A stretch of DNA of 15,699 nucleotides from Planctomycetaceae bacterium. Lineage in GTDB: Bacteria > Planctomycetota > Planctomycetia > Pirellulales > Pirellulaceae. The notes beneath the pieces are model-generated. The model ran no database searches and was not told the origin of the DNA. It saw only the letters and a list, made by a program, of their open reading frames with translations. Position 1 is the stretch's first letter. Each line of letters opens with the position of its first letter. Location of the stretch: the NCBI GenBank assembly GCA_005773145.1, contig SXHS01000307.1, positions 1-15,699 of the forward strand, read 5' to 3'. Made by a program: the position numbers and the translations under genes. Positions 5,804 through 12,859 of this stretch are shown here, piece by piece.

Positions 5804-6819
5804 GGTATCTCCAACACCCAGATGTTACGAAACCGCACAAGATTTCCGTGATCCTGCAGGTAGATGAACCCAGGCTCTGGCCCAGCCGGCAGCGGATTTC
5901 CACCTGTGTGTGTGGGGAGTTCCAAGTTGTCCTGGATCACCACACCGTTATGGAGAATCGTCGCCCGCGCTGGCTTGCGCTGCCTGCCCCCCTCGTGGAA
6001 CTTAGCGGCCGTGAAGTAGACGTCGTAGGTTTGCCATTGCAAAGGCGGGTAGCACATATTTTCTTCAGGCCGCGCTATGCTATACACGCCACCGCATTCG
6101 TTCTGTTCACCGGACAGGCCGAATGAATCCAGGATCTGAAGTTCGTAGCGGCCCTGCAGATAGAGTCCGCTGTTTCCTCGGTGTTGCCCCACGTCGAAGG
6201 GGTGATAGGGGGTGCGGAATTCCAAGTGAAGATAATGATTCTGAAAACGAGCCTTGCTGCGAATGCCATGTGGCAGGAGACCATCCACCATCGCCACCGG
6301 CTTGCCGGCATCGTCCGTCCAGGGATCGGCAGATGTGCCATCGAACAGAACGACGGCGCCGTGAGGTGCTTTCTTGCCAAGCGTCGGACTTTCGCGCACG
6401 ACGCGATTCAGGATCCCATCGTGCGTCGGATCATCGGCCGTGATGGTTTCTAAGTGAAAATGGATCTTGCCATCGCGCAGGACGGCACGCATATGGGACT
6501 GCTCGAACACCAAATCCTTCCCCCCTTGCAGGGTCGCTTCCGCTTCAAGCCTCGCTCCTTTATTCCAACCATCCCCTGGCAGTCCGCCCCGATACATGAC
6601 AGCGCGAAGCTTGCCATTGCCAAACGCAATCACCTGCATGCCCACCTTCAGTTGATCATGGTCAGGCCCCGTAATTCCGGTGTACTCGCCTTGTAGAGCG
6701 TAATCGGCGTCGACTTGCGCCGGATTGTCGTATACGGGACTCTTGGACCAGCCGATCCCTGCCCACAAGGCTGAGGAACCTCCTACGACGATCGACAAAA
6801 TGGACCATTTACGAAGCAT
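5800..6819 (-). CDS. secreted DUF1080 (3-keto-disaccharide hydrolase-type, concanavalin-like) protein
   Basis: A 339-residue exported protein. Residues 1 to about 24 form a signal peptide (basic L-R-K-W, then a hydrophobic core ending A-L-W-A-G). Residues 37-115 form an N-terminal module with A-L-Q-G-E-Y, M-Q-V-I-A-F-G-N-G-K and G-G-L-P-G-D-G-W, which I recall ahead of DUF1080 in many planctomycete proteins. Residues 153-339 are the DUF1080 jelly-roll: V-L-F-D-G-T-S (157-163), H-L-E-F-R-T-P-Y, R-G-N-S-G-L-Y-L-Q-G-R-Y-E (214-226), I-L-D-S-F-G, and the closing R-F-R-N-I-W. Members act on glycans or 3-keto-glycosides outside the cytoplasm; the substrate here is unknown. The ATG at 6819 has AGGAT upstream and gives a clean signal peptide, unlike the longer frame. 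It heads the unit with the MoaD-like gene and AOR. Confidence 0.9.
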   Translation of the reverse strand: MLRKWSILSIVVGGSSALWAGIGWSKSPVYDNPAQVDADYALQGEYTGITGPDHDQLKVGMQVIAFGNGKLRAVMYRGGLPGDGWNKGARLEAEATLQGGKDLVFEQSHMRAVLRDGKIHFHLETITADDPTHDGILNRVVRESPTLGKKAPHGAVVLFDGTSADPWTDDAGKPVAMVDGLLPHGIRSKARFQNHYLHLEFRTPYHPFDVGQHRGNSGLYLQGRYELQILDSFGLSGEQNECGGVYSIARPEENMCYPPLQWQTYDVYFTAAKFHEGGRQRKPARATILHNGVVIQDNLELPTHTGGNPLPAGPEPGFIYLQDHGNLVRFRNIWVLEIP

Positions 6820-6888
6820 GATGAATCCTAGCTGTGCTTGAGTTATCGCCACCAAGAACGCATGACATATTGTACTTGGTGGATTTCG

Positions 6889-6945
6889 CGGGCTGGAAGC
6901 CTGCACCACGGTTTCTATCGCAGGCTGGAAGCCTACGCCACGGTT
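6889..6945. repeat. second pair of REP-like palindromic units
   Basis: Two copies of GGCTGGAAGCCT (6891-6902 and 6923-6934), 32 bases apart, each followed by a CACGGTT tail. The second, CAGGCTGGAAGCCTACGCCAC, is the reverse complement of the unit at 296 with one difference in the core. The second copy overlaps the end of yceH and supplies its stop codon and last residues. It separates yceH from the DUF1080 gene. Confidence 0.85.
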
Positions 6946-7670
6946 CCTTTACCCTGCAGCTGGCTGACCTCCTGGCGCAATTGGTCCATTTCCTCGCGCA
7001 GCGCGGCCAGTTCTCGGCGGATCTCGTCCATGAGGTCGTCCGCGCCTGCGGACCTGGCGGTCGCTGGACGGCTGGTTGCGGCTTCCGTATCCTGAGCGGC
7101 CGCCGCGGCAGCTGCAGCAAAGTGCTGCCGCAAACGGCGTTGTTCGTCATCGGAAAAGAGCGAATGGGAGACGATCTGCCCTCGTCCTTCGGGGCTGAAT
7201 TCCACAATCAACTGTTTTTGCAGGAGCGAGCGGAGTACGGGCTTGAGCGCTCCCAGGTCCGGTAATTCCTGTGCCGCCATACGTGCGGCCCGTCCACGCA
7301 ATTCCCCTACGGTCTGGGGGCCACGCAAGAGCAGCTCGGCCATCACGGCCAATTCCGTCCCGTCAACTCCGAGCCACTCCTTCATGTAATGGCGATACTT
7401 GGGAACCCGACCTTCGCTGTGAACTTCCGCCAACGCGCCCGACTCACGCAGCCGCGCGATGGATTCTTCCACATCGGCCGCGTCCAAGGTCATTTGCGGA
7501 TCACGATTATTCTTCTGGTTGCATCCTGTCGTCAGACCGTTCAGGGACATCGGATAGGCGTCCGGGGTCGTCTTGGCCTTTTCAATCAGCACCCCAATCA
7601 CCCTTCGATCGGTGCGATTCAGGGGACGCCAGCGGCGTTCGGCCGGCGTGTCGTGTACCTGATCACTCAT
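6933..7670 (-). CDS. yceH: YceH/DUF480 family winged-helix protein
   Basis: A 245-residue member of the YceH (DUF480) family, soluble proteins with two tandem winged-helix domains and no well-established role. The diagnostic N-terminal segment is present: R-V-I-G-V-L-I-E-K-A-K-T-T-P-D (23-37), Y-P-M-S-L-N-G-L (39-46), C-N-Q-K-N-N-R-D-P (50-58), then G-R-V-P-K-Y-R-H (87-94). A second domain begins near L-A-V-M-A-E-L-L-L-R-G-P-Q-T (107-120). After it come an eight-alanine run and a short charged coiled coil (about 210-240, D-E-I-R-R-E-L-A-A-L-R-E-E-M), ending in G-T-V-A, which is read from the dispersed repeat. It starts 41 bases after the PNP stop, so both are probably co-transcribed. Confidence 0.9.
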   Translation of the reverse strand: MSDQVHDTPAERRWRPLNRTDRRVIGVLIEKAKTTPDAYPMSLNGLTTGCNQKNNRDPQMTLDAADVEESIARLRESGALAEVHSEGRVPKYRHYMKEWLGVDGTELAVMAELLLRGPQTVGELRGRAARMAAQELPDLGALKPVLRSLLQKQLIVEFSPEGRGQIVSHSLFSDDEQRRLRQHFAAAAAAAAQDTEAATSRPATARSAGADDLMDEIRRELAALREEMDQLRQEVSQLQGKGTVA

Positions 7671-7711
7671 CGGTGGCTCTCACTTTCTGTGTCGATAGGA
7701 TAAGCTCGCAT

Positions 7712-8542
7712 TCACGTCGCCCCCAAGCGATCCAAAACACCCATCACCAAACGTCGCAGTCGGGGTTCCGCTTCATTAGCACATGCAATGATTTTGGCAA
7801 CATCCGCTGGCTCCAAAGCATCTGGGAAACAGCAATCGGTGATGATGGAAAACCCCACGACGCGCAGACCACAGTGGACCGCGACGATCACCTCGGGGAC
7901 TGTGGACATTCCCACGACGTCGGCCCCAATCGCTCGCAAGAATCGATATTCGGCGCGGGTTTCCAAATTCGGACCCAGCACCGCAACGAAGACACCGCGA
8001 TGCAATGGCAGTTGCTGATCTCGAGCAACGGCCATCGCCAACTCAATCATGCCGCGATCGTACGGCTCACTCATATCTGGAAAGCGTGGCCCAAGCCGAT
8101 CATCATTCACGCCGACGAGCGGATTGCCCCCCATGAGATTGATGTGATCGTCGATGACCATGATGTCACCGCAGCGATAATAAGGGTTCATACCACCACA
8201 CGCATTGGACACGACCAAGCGCTGGGCTCCGAGCGCCTTCATCACGCGCACGGGGAGTGTGATCTGCTGCAGCGAATATCCCTCATAGGCATGAAACCGA
8301 CCCTCCATCGCCACCACGGATCGACCACACAAACGGCCACAGACCAAACGGCCACGGTGACTGGTCGTCGTCGAACGTGGGAAATGGGGGATCTCTTCAT
8401 AGTCGAAACTGGCCTCCTCGTCGATCTGTTCGACGAGCCCCCCCAACCCCGTTCCCAGAATGATGCCCACATCTGGAGTCGCCTGCCATCGCGTCCGAAT
8501 GGCCGCTACCACGTCTCGAATTTGCTCGTGAATCCCCTGCAT
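7712..8542 (-). CDS. purine nucleoside phosphorylase, trimeric (class II) family
   Basis: A 276-residue PNP, which splits purine nucleosides with phosphate to the base and ribose-1-phosphate for salvage. Motifs: I-L-G-T-G-L-G (28-34, phosphate loop), S-H-R-G (61-64), M-E-G-R-F-H-A-Y-E-G-Y (79-89), S-N-A-C-G-G-M-N (112-119), G-P-N-L-E-T-R-A-E-Y-R (190-200), G-M-S-T-V-P-E-V (211-218), then S-I-I-T-D-C-C (232-238). D236 is at the position of Asn243 of human PNP, and L193 replaces Phe200, both in the purine pocket; E194 matches Glu201. The ATG at 8542 is preferred because conserved sequence starts there and the 34 upstream residues are unlike the family; its ribosome site is weak. The gene is followed by yceH. 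Confidence 0.92.
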   Translation of the reverse strand: MQGIHEQIRDVVAAIRTRWQATPDVGIILGTGLGGLVEQIDEEASFDYEEIPHFPRSTTTSHRGRLVCGRLCGRSVVAMEGRFHAYEGYSLQQITLPVRVMKALGAQRLVVSNACGGMNPYYRCGDIMVIDDHINLMGGNPLVGVNDDRLGPRFPDMSEPYDRGMIELAMAVARDQQLPLHRGVFVAVLGPNLETRAEYRFLRAIGADVVGMSTVPEVIVAVHCGLRVVGFSIITDCCFPDALEPADVAKIIACANEAEPRLRRLVMGVLDRLGAT

Positions 8543-8735
8543 CGGTATACTCAAATTCCAGCTTTCGGTTGGCAGAATGGCCCCACCCGCCACCAGTGGA
8601 CCCCCCTCCCCTAGAGTGCCCTCCCAGTATGGCGATGTTGGCAAACCTGAACAAGCGACACTGACGGCTCGGCCCCCTCACCCAACGCCATGAAGGATTT
8701 TTCCGACCAGTCGCTTGTGTGGGGGAGATTTCCAT

Positions 8736-8853
8736 CGTAACCCGAAGCGTTAGCGAGGGCCGTTGGCGAATGAATCGAGGATTCTCGCGTCATTCATCAC
8801 CTACCTTGGGCGCCTCCTCTGGCAGGCTGCCCTCGCTGACGCTTCGGGTTACG
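8736..8853. repeat. 25-bp inverted repeat pair of a dispersed planctomycete-type element
   Basis: The 25 bases at 8736-8760 (core TAACCCGAAGCGTTAGCGAG) and the reverse complement of 8829-8853 agree at 24 of 25 positions, separated by 68 bases. The spacer holds a smaller inverted motif (AATGA / TCATT). A degenerate copy of the same motif lies at 12236-12258. Translated, the motif reads T-R-S-V-S-E-G, a phrase I recall in many spurious planctomycete ORFs. The arrangement could form a long cruciform or be a small non-autonomous mobile element. Confidence 0.8.
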
Positions 8854-8880
8854 AGCCAGCGCTTCATGATCATGGCGTGA

Positions 8881-8896
8881 CCAGGCGGGAGCCTGG
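8881..8896. repeat. palindromic unit CCAGGC-ggga-GCCTGG
   Basis: A perfect 6-bp stem with a four-base loop, followed by GAAC. It differs in sequence from the other palindromes here and I recall it as another common intergenic motif of planctomycetes. It lies 28 bases after the inverted repeat pair, 125 bases before the ThuA start. Confidence 0.6.
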
Positions 8897-9021
8897 GAAC
8901 AAGAGACAAGCGGCCCTGGGGAAGCTCGCCTCGTTGATTCGCCTGCGTCAAAATGCTACCGTGACGACCGTACAGGCGGTCGGAATGCTGACACGCGTAA
9001 CCCCACCCAAGGAAGATTTTC

Positions 9022-9897
9022 ATGGATCGCACGTATCAAACAGTCGGCTGGTTCCTGGCGGTTGCCACGGTCGCCTGGTGCACCGTCACCCGCGCCGAGG
9101 ACGGCCCCAAACGAGGCGCTCGGCTCCTCATGGTGACACAAAGTGGCGGCTACCAACACGCGTCCGTGACCCGGTCTGAGGACCGCCTATCCCCGGCTGA
9201 GATGGCCATTACGGAACTGGGAGTCACGAGTAATATTTTTCGCGCGGATTGTACACAAGATGTTGTCAAGGATTTAACCAAGGAATGCCTCGAAACCTAC
9301 GATATCGTTTTGTTTTACACCACGGGGGGCAAGGAACGACTGCCAATCCCCCCGGATGTCCGCGATTATCTCTTCACGGAGTGGATCAAACAAAAGGGGC
9401 ATGGTTTTATTGGCACACACTCGGCCGCCGATACCTACGCCGACTATCCGCCCTATTGGGAGATGTTGGGGGGAACGTTCGAATCCCACCCCTGGAACTC
9501 CCACGAAACCGTATCGATCGCCGTCCATGACGCCCACCATCCAGCCAGCAAGCCGTGGGGAACAAGCTTTGAGATTCAGGACGAAATCTACAAGTTTAAG
9601 AACTGGCAGCCGGAAAAGGTACGCGTCTTGATGAGCCTGGATATGGCCCACACCAATCACAAGGAACCCTACCACGTACCCATTCTTTGGGTAAAGGAAT
9701 ATGGTGAAGGTCGAGTGATGCACATGAGCTTGGGACACAATGAAGCCGTATGGGCTCATCCCACCTATCGCGCATCGATTTTAGGAGGCATCCGCTGGAT
9801 GCTCGGATACGAAGCGGGGGATGCCACACCCAATCCCGAGGTGTCCACGAACGAAGACCTCAAAGCGAGACAAGTTCATGCGGCATCCCAAAAGTAG
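9022..9897 (+). CDS. secreted ThuA-like domain protein
   Basis: A 291-residue exported ThuA-like protein (trehalose-utilisation family, class I glutamine-amidotransferase-like fold). Residues 1-25 form a signal peptide with a hydrophobic core and T-R-A before E-D. The mature part opens with R-L-L-M-V-T-Q-S-G-G-Y-Q-H (34-46) and includes D-I-V-L-F-Y-T-T-G-G (94-103), G-F-I-G-T-H-S-A-A-D-T (128-138), G-G-T-F-E-S-H-P-W (150-158), D-E-I-Y-K-F (187-192) and W-V-K-E-Y-G-E-G-R-V-M-H (223-234), all family hallmarks. ThuA proteins are linked to 3-keto-sugar metabolism together with Gfo/Idh and DUF1080 proteins, and those families also occur in this window. The ATG follows AAGGAAG at good spacing. The HEAT-repeat gene follows after 92 bases. 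Substrate unknown. Confidence 0.92.
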   Translation: MDRTYQTVGWFLAVATVAWCTVTRAEDGPKRGARLLMVTQSGGYQHASVTRSEDRLSPAEMAITELGVTSNIFRADCTQDVVKDLTKECLETYDIVLFYTTGGKERLPIPPDVRDYLFTEWIKQKGHGFIGTHSAADTYADYPPYWEMLGGTFESHPWNSHETVSIAVHDAHHPASKPWGTSFEIQDEIYKFKNWQPEKVRVLMSLDMAHTNHKEPYHVPILWVKEYGEGRVMHMSLGHNEAVWAHPTYRASILGGIRWMLGYEAGDATPNPEVSTNEDLKARQVHAASQK

Positions 9898-9989
9898 AGG
9901 CAGCTGCCCAACATGAATCGAGCGTTCGCGAATAGAATTTTGGCCATTCTTTCACGGTCAATCGTGGTACCAGACAGCCGAGAATTTTC

Positions 9990-10490
9990 ATGAACCAGGT
10001 CGTCTCGCTTACGGAATGGATCCAACAACTGAGTTCCGGGGCTCCCACTCAGCGAATCGCCGCCGCAACCCACTTGGCCCGCCTGGGAACGGGCGCACAG
10101 GTCGCCGCCATTCCCCTAATCGCCGCCTGCGCTGCGAACGGCGAAACCGCCAGCTGGGCGGCCGAGGCCCTGGAATCCCTGGGCCCGCCCGCTCTCACAG
10201 ACGCGCACGCACTGGCCGAGATGCTGACCAGTGAATCGGAAGAATCGGCCTACTGGGCCGCGACCTTGTTAGGACGCCTGGGCCCATCCGCTGCGGCATG
10301 TGTCGCCGCACTGGCCCGCGCGCTCGCGCCTTCTCGTCCCCTATCGGTGCGGCAACGGGCGGCGTGGGCGCTAGGTAAAATTGGCGGTGCGGCCCGATCA
10401 GCCCAACCGACGCTGCAATCGTTGATGCACGAGTCGGACGCACGACTCGCCCGGTTGGCCCAAGAGGCTTTGGCACAGATCGATCCCTAG
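9990..10490 (+). CDS. HEAT-repeat protein
   Basis: A 166-residue, alanine-rich, all-helical protein with about four degenerate HEAT/PBS-type repeats: blocks such as R-I-A-A-A-T-H-L-A-R-L-G, W-A-A-E-A-L-E-S-L-G-P-P, Y-W-A-A-T-L-L-G-R-L-G-P and R-A-A-W-A-L-G-K-I-G recur every 30-40 residues. The repeats form a curved scaffold for protein or ligand binding. No signal peptide or membrane segment is seen, so it is probably cytoplasmic. It lies 92 bases after the ThuA gene in the same direction and may share its transcript; only a weak purine-rich site precedes the ATG. The partner is unknown. Confidence 0.85.
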   Translation: MNQVVSLTEWIQQLSSGAPTQRIAAATHLARLGTGAQVAAIPLIAACAANGETASWAAEALESLGPPALTDAHALAEMLTSESEESAYWAATLLGRLGPSAAACVAALARALAPSRPLSVRQRAAWALGKIGGAARSAQPTLQSLMHESDARLARLAQEALAQIDP

Positions 10491-10518
10491 TAGGCCACGA
10501 AGGGGCCACACAATAACA

Positions 10519-10534
10519 GTGGGCTGACGCCCAC
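10519..10534. repeat. palindrome GTGGGC-tgac-GCCCAC between convergent genes
   Basis: A perfect 6-bp stem with a four-base loop in the 56-base gap between the HEAT gene stop and the mobA stop, followed by CGCTCGCC. I recall this as a third dispersed planctomycete palindrome family. It lacks a U-run but could slow or end transcription from either side. Confidence 0.6.
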
Positions 10535-10546
10535 CGCTCGCCAAGC

Positions 10547-11209
10547 TTAGGGCGTTGGTCTGGGGGGGTTCTCCGCAGAAAACGCGGCATCCCACCCAGC
10601 GGGAATCGGCAAGCCCTCTCGTTCGAGCGCTTGGCGATAGTCGTCGGGCTGATTCAAGTTATGCAGAGTTCGCAACTCCGGATCCACCGTGCGCAATTCG
10701 TCGGTCGTCACTTCGCGGACGGCCACCCGACCCAACAGAAAATAGGGGCGCCGCTGGCCGGCGGCCAATAGTTGTTCCACGTCGGTAAGCACTGACGTGC
10801 GATAGACAGCGGCCAATGGATGATAAAACTCCCCCTCCTTGGGCACGGCCACGTCGTCGGTCCCGAGCCGATCGATCATGTAGCGCACAAACTCGGGCGT
10901 GATGCCAGGTACATCACAACTGGTGACGTAGGCCGCTTCGACTTCGTGCTGCAAATGGCGTAAGCCGACCGCTATCCCCTCCAGTGGGCCACAGCCGGGA
11001 CTGCGATCGTGGGCCACGGCCACGCCCGCCGGTAACGGCGGTAGCGGCTCGTCCACCGCAGCGACCACCACAACCGGATGGGTCACCACGGACAAACGGC
11101 GCACGATGCGCGCCAGCATCGGCTCATCGCCAAATGGCAACCGCACCTTGGGAATCCCCATGCGCGTGCCACGACCACCACAAACCACAATGCCGCCACA
11201 GCGTATCAT
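10547..11209 (-). CDS. mobA: molybdenum cofactor guanylyltransferase (MobA-type nucleotidyltransferase)
   Basis: A 220-residue protein of the MobA/GT-A nucleotidyltransferase fold, which joins GMP from GTP to molybdopterin to give the dinucleotide cofactor. The nucleotide-binding signature V-C-G-G-R-G-T-R-M-G-I-P-K is at residues 9-21. G-P-L-E-G-I (74-79), the metal-binding S-C-D-V-P-G (97-102), H-P-L-A-A-V-Y and the C-terminal L-H-N-L-N-Q-P-D-D-Y complete the MobA pattern. The MocA (cytidylyl) and other GT-A relatives are possible alternatives, but the N-x-N-x-P-D-D-Y ending favours MobA. GGTGAGGG precedes the ATG. It starts 25 bases after the stop of the uncharacterised gene upstream. It could supply guanylylated pterin to FwdB; AOR enzymes normally carry pterin without a nucleotide. 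Confidence 0.88.
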   Translation of the reverse strand: MIRCGGIVVCGGRGTRMGIPKVRLPFGDEPMLARIVRRLSVVTHPVVVVAAVDEPLPPLPAGVAVAHDRSPGCGPLEGIAVGLRHLQHEVEAAYVTSCDVPGITPEFVRYMIDRLGTDDVAVPKEGEFYHPLAAVYRTSVLTDVEQLLAAGQRRPYFLLGRVAVREVTTDELRTVDPELRTLHNLNQPDDYRQALEREGLPIPAGWDAAFSAENPPRPTP

Positions 11210-11234
11210 GCCCTCACCGCCTCGGCCGCAAACG

Positions 11235-12020
11235 TCACGCGACCTCGATCAGGCGATTGACCGCCTGGACCTTGAGCACCCGTGAATAGTGATTGACGCT
11301 GATCCCGTCCGCAATCGGAGTGGGCACGTTCAACAGCATCTCAGTGCATCCCAAATCGTTGTGGGCCATGAATGCCAATCGCAGCATGGAGATCAACGAC
11401 TTACCATCATATGCCGTCAAGTCCGGCACCAAGACCGGGCCAGTGTCCACCTGGTAAAACGTTTCTCGCTCGCTGGCGTTGATTAACTTAACCGGATACT
11501 CGATCCACACCTTAGTCCCATCGGGCATTTCGTACTCGGTCTGTGAAACAAGACACCGGTTTTCCAAGACGGCAGCAACAATCTGGGAGACATCCGTCAG
11601 CACCCGGCCCGGTGTCTCATGAATATCGATTTTGAGCCGCGAGAACGCGTCGCGAATCTTGCCCACTTGCCGTTCCGGTTGTGGGCCCAGCGACGGCGGA
11701 TTCAACATCACACCCCGGTTGTTTCGGTCCCAGCTCTTCGCGACCATGAAATCCTCGTCCGAAGCGACGAGACACATATCAGCAGACGGATCGTGCCAAA
11801 TGTTTTCCTTCACCCAAACTTGCTCGGCTTTACACGACGCGCTCAACACGAACTCCGTGGCGGCCGCCGCATTAGGGCGAGCAATCCGGCAGCGACACTC
11901 CAACAGAAACCGGGAGTTGTTCAGGGTGAAAGGGGGTGGCTGGCTGACCGTGATCAGCGGCCTTTCCTGCAAGTCGACCCGGAATGTGACAAAAGAACGA
12001 CTAAAATCACAGACATTCAT
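11235..12020 (-). CDS. uncharacterised protein upstream of mobA
   Basis: A 261-residue protein I do not recognise. It has no signal peptide, membrane segment, metal-binding cluster or nucleotide motif. Its composition is that of an ordinary folded soluble protein, with alternating hydrophobic strands in the N-terminal half (R-F-L-L-E-C-R-C-R-I) and a more conserved-looking end (D-T-G-P-V-L-V-P-D-L, then A-H-N-D-L-G-C-T-E-M-L-L-N-V-P-T). It is probably a lineage-restricted family. It lies 25 bases ahead of mobA on the same strand, so the two are likely co-transcribed, though this alone does not tie it to cofactor synthesis. Ribosome site weak (GAAAG). The reading frames on the opposite strand look like shadows. 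Confidence 0.75.
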   Translation of the reverse strand: MNVCDFSRSFVTFRVDLQERPLITVSQPPPFTLNNSRFLLECRCRIARPNAAAATEFVLSASCKAEQVWVKENIWHDPSADMCLVASDEDFMVAKSWDRNNRGVMLNPPSLGPQPERQVGKIRDAFSRLKIDIHETPGRVLTDVSQIVAAVLENRCLVSQTEYEMPDGTKVWIEYPVKLINASERETFYQVDTGPVLVPDLTAYDGKSLISMLRLAFMAHNDLGCTEMLLNVPTPIADGISVNHYSRVLKVQAVNRLIEVA

Positions 12021-12293
12021 GCTGCCGCTTTCTACTCAAAAATACCAACCACACGCATGGAGTGAAGCCCGCCTCGTGTATGAGGCAATCGCACGAATCA
12101 TACTTGTGATCGGCAAGCCTGCCAATGAGTGTGCCGGATTCCGACCGAAAGGGGCACGTCGCCACAGTGACTTGACCAGTCACCTTCCGCAGGTGTAGGT
12201 TCTGAAGCGGCTATTTCGCCGGCAGTGCCAGGTATCCCCCGCTGACCCTTCGGACTACGATGGTGATTGCCCTAAGCTAATCGGAGCTTCCAC
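12021..12293. promoter_or_regulatory. divergent intergenic region
   Basis: Between the unrecognised gene (leftward) and the lipoprotein gene (rightward). It has no convincing coding frame. It contains a degenerate copy of the dispersed repeat at 12236-12258 (19 of 23 bases agree with 8830-8852) and, at its right end, GGAG at good spacing before the lipoprotein ATG. Promoters for both genes should be here but I could not place them. Confidence 0.5.
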
Positions 12294-12728
12294 ATGTCGT
12301 CTCGTCGTCCCGTTTCGTGCCTGTTCGCCCTAGGACTGCTTGCTACTGCCATGTTGGTTGTGGGCTGTGAGGCCAAGCGACCGTTGGGAAAAGTCGCCGG
12401 GCGAGTGACTTTTCGAGGGAAACCCCTCAACCAAGGCACGGTAATCTTCAGCAACGAACCGGAAGGCGTTGGCTTTCAGACCCCCATTCAAGCGGATGGA
12501 ACCTACCTGGGCGAGGTTAAGGATGGATACGGCTTGCCCCCCGGTTCCTACAAGGTCGCCATTCGACCACCGCAACCGCGGCCATCCATGGATGTCATGG
12601 CTCCGCCTGTCAGCGCTAACGCCGAGCAAGCTGATATCCCAGCACAATATCGTGACTGGGAAACCAGTGGATTCACCGCCAATGTCGTGGTGGGCGAGAA
12701 CCCACCGTTTGACTTTGATATGAAGTGA
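12294..12728 (+). CDS. small lipoprotein with transthyretin-like (carboxypeptidase regulatory) fold
   Basis: A 144-residue lipoprotein. The N-terminus is a classic type II signal: basic S-S-R-R, a hydrophobic stretch L-F-A-L-G-L-L-A-T-A-M-L, and the lipobox V-V-G-C with C25 as the lipidated residue. The mature part matches the abundant planctomycete family of short transthyretin-like lipoproteins: V-A-G-R-V-T-F-R-G-K-P-L-N-Q-G-T-V-I-F (34-52), then G-T-Y, then L-P-P-G-S-Y-K-V-A-I-R-P-P (81-93), with a strand-rich end. Their role is unknown; they are thought to be cell-envelope proteins. The ATG has CGGAG at suitable spacing. It converges on the SRAP gene. Confidence 0.9.
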   Translation: MSSRRPVSCLFALGLLATAMLVVGCEAKRPLGKVAGRVTFRGKPLNQGTVIFSNEPEGVGFQTPIQADGTYLGEVKDGYGLPPGSYKVAIRPPQPRPSMDVMAPPVSANAEQADIPAQYRDWETSGFTANVVVGENPPFDFDMK

Positions 12729-12859
12729 GACACTGTGTTGCTTGGCGTAGTTGCTTGGCGTACTTCGCGCCTTAGCGGTTAAAGTCCGCCGCTTGCGGCG
12801 TATCGGAGGCAGGACTCACGCGGACACGCAGAGATGATGATATTGTGGATGGATCGCTG
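12729..12859. repeat. tandem and palindromic repeats between convergent genes
   Basis: A perfect 13-base tandem repeat GTTGCTTGGCGTA occupies 12737-12749 and 12750-12762. A palindrome CGCCGC-tt-GCGGCG follows at 12787-12800, and the end of the gap has ACGCGGACACGCAGAG. These GGCG/GCGG-rich phrases again resemble dispersed planctomycete intergenic sequence. The palindrome may help end both converging transcripts. Confidence 0.6.

Larger units (their letters stand above)
8543..9021. other. repeat-rich intergenic region between divergent PNP and ThuA genes
   Basis: This 479-base stretch shows no protein-like frame on either strand. It holds the inverted repeat at 8736-8853, the palindrome at 8881-8896, and an AAGGAAG ribosome site just before the ThuA start. 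Promoters for both flanking genes must lie here, but I could not identify convincing -35/-10 pairs. Confidence 0.7.

Noticed and set aside
7070..7130. Run of alanine codons in yceH as a sign of frameshift or assembly error
   Set aside because: The frame stays open on both sides with sensible sequence; it is best read as a flexible linker before a coiled coil.
7271..8614. 447-codon open frame on the plus strand opposite PNP and yceH
   Set aside because: Antisense to two recognised genes; its translation is rich in His, Arg and Pro with no protein-like pattern.
8543..8644. 34-residue N-terminal extension of PNP from TTG at 8644
   Set aside because: Family homology begins at the ATG at 8542 and the extension looks like translated noncoding DNA.
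8763..9179. 138-codon plus-strand frame across the repeat region into the ThuA gene
   Set aside because: It reads through the dispersed inverted repeat and then out of frame through ThuA, so it is a spurious frame.
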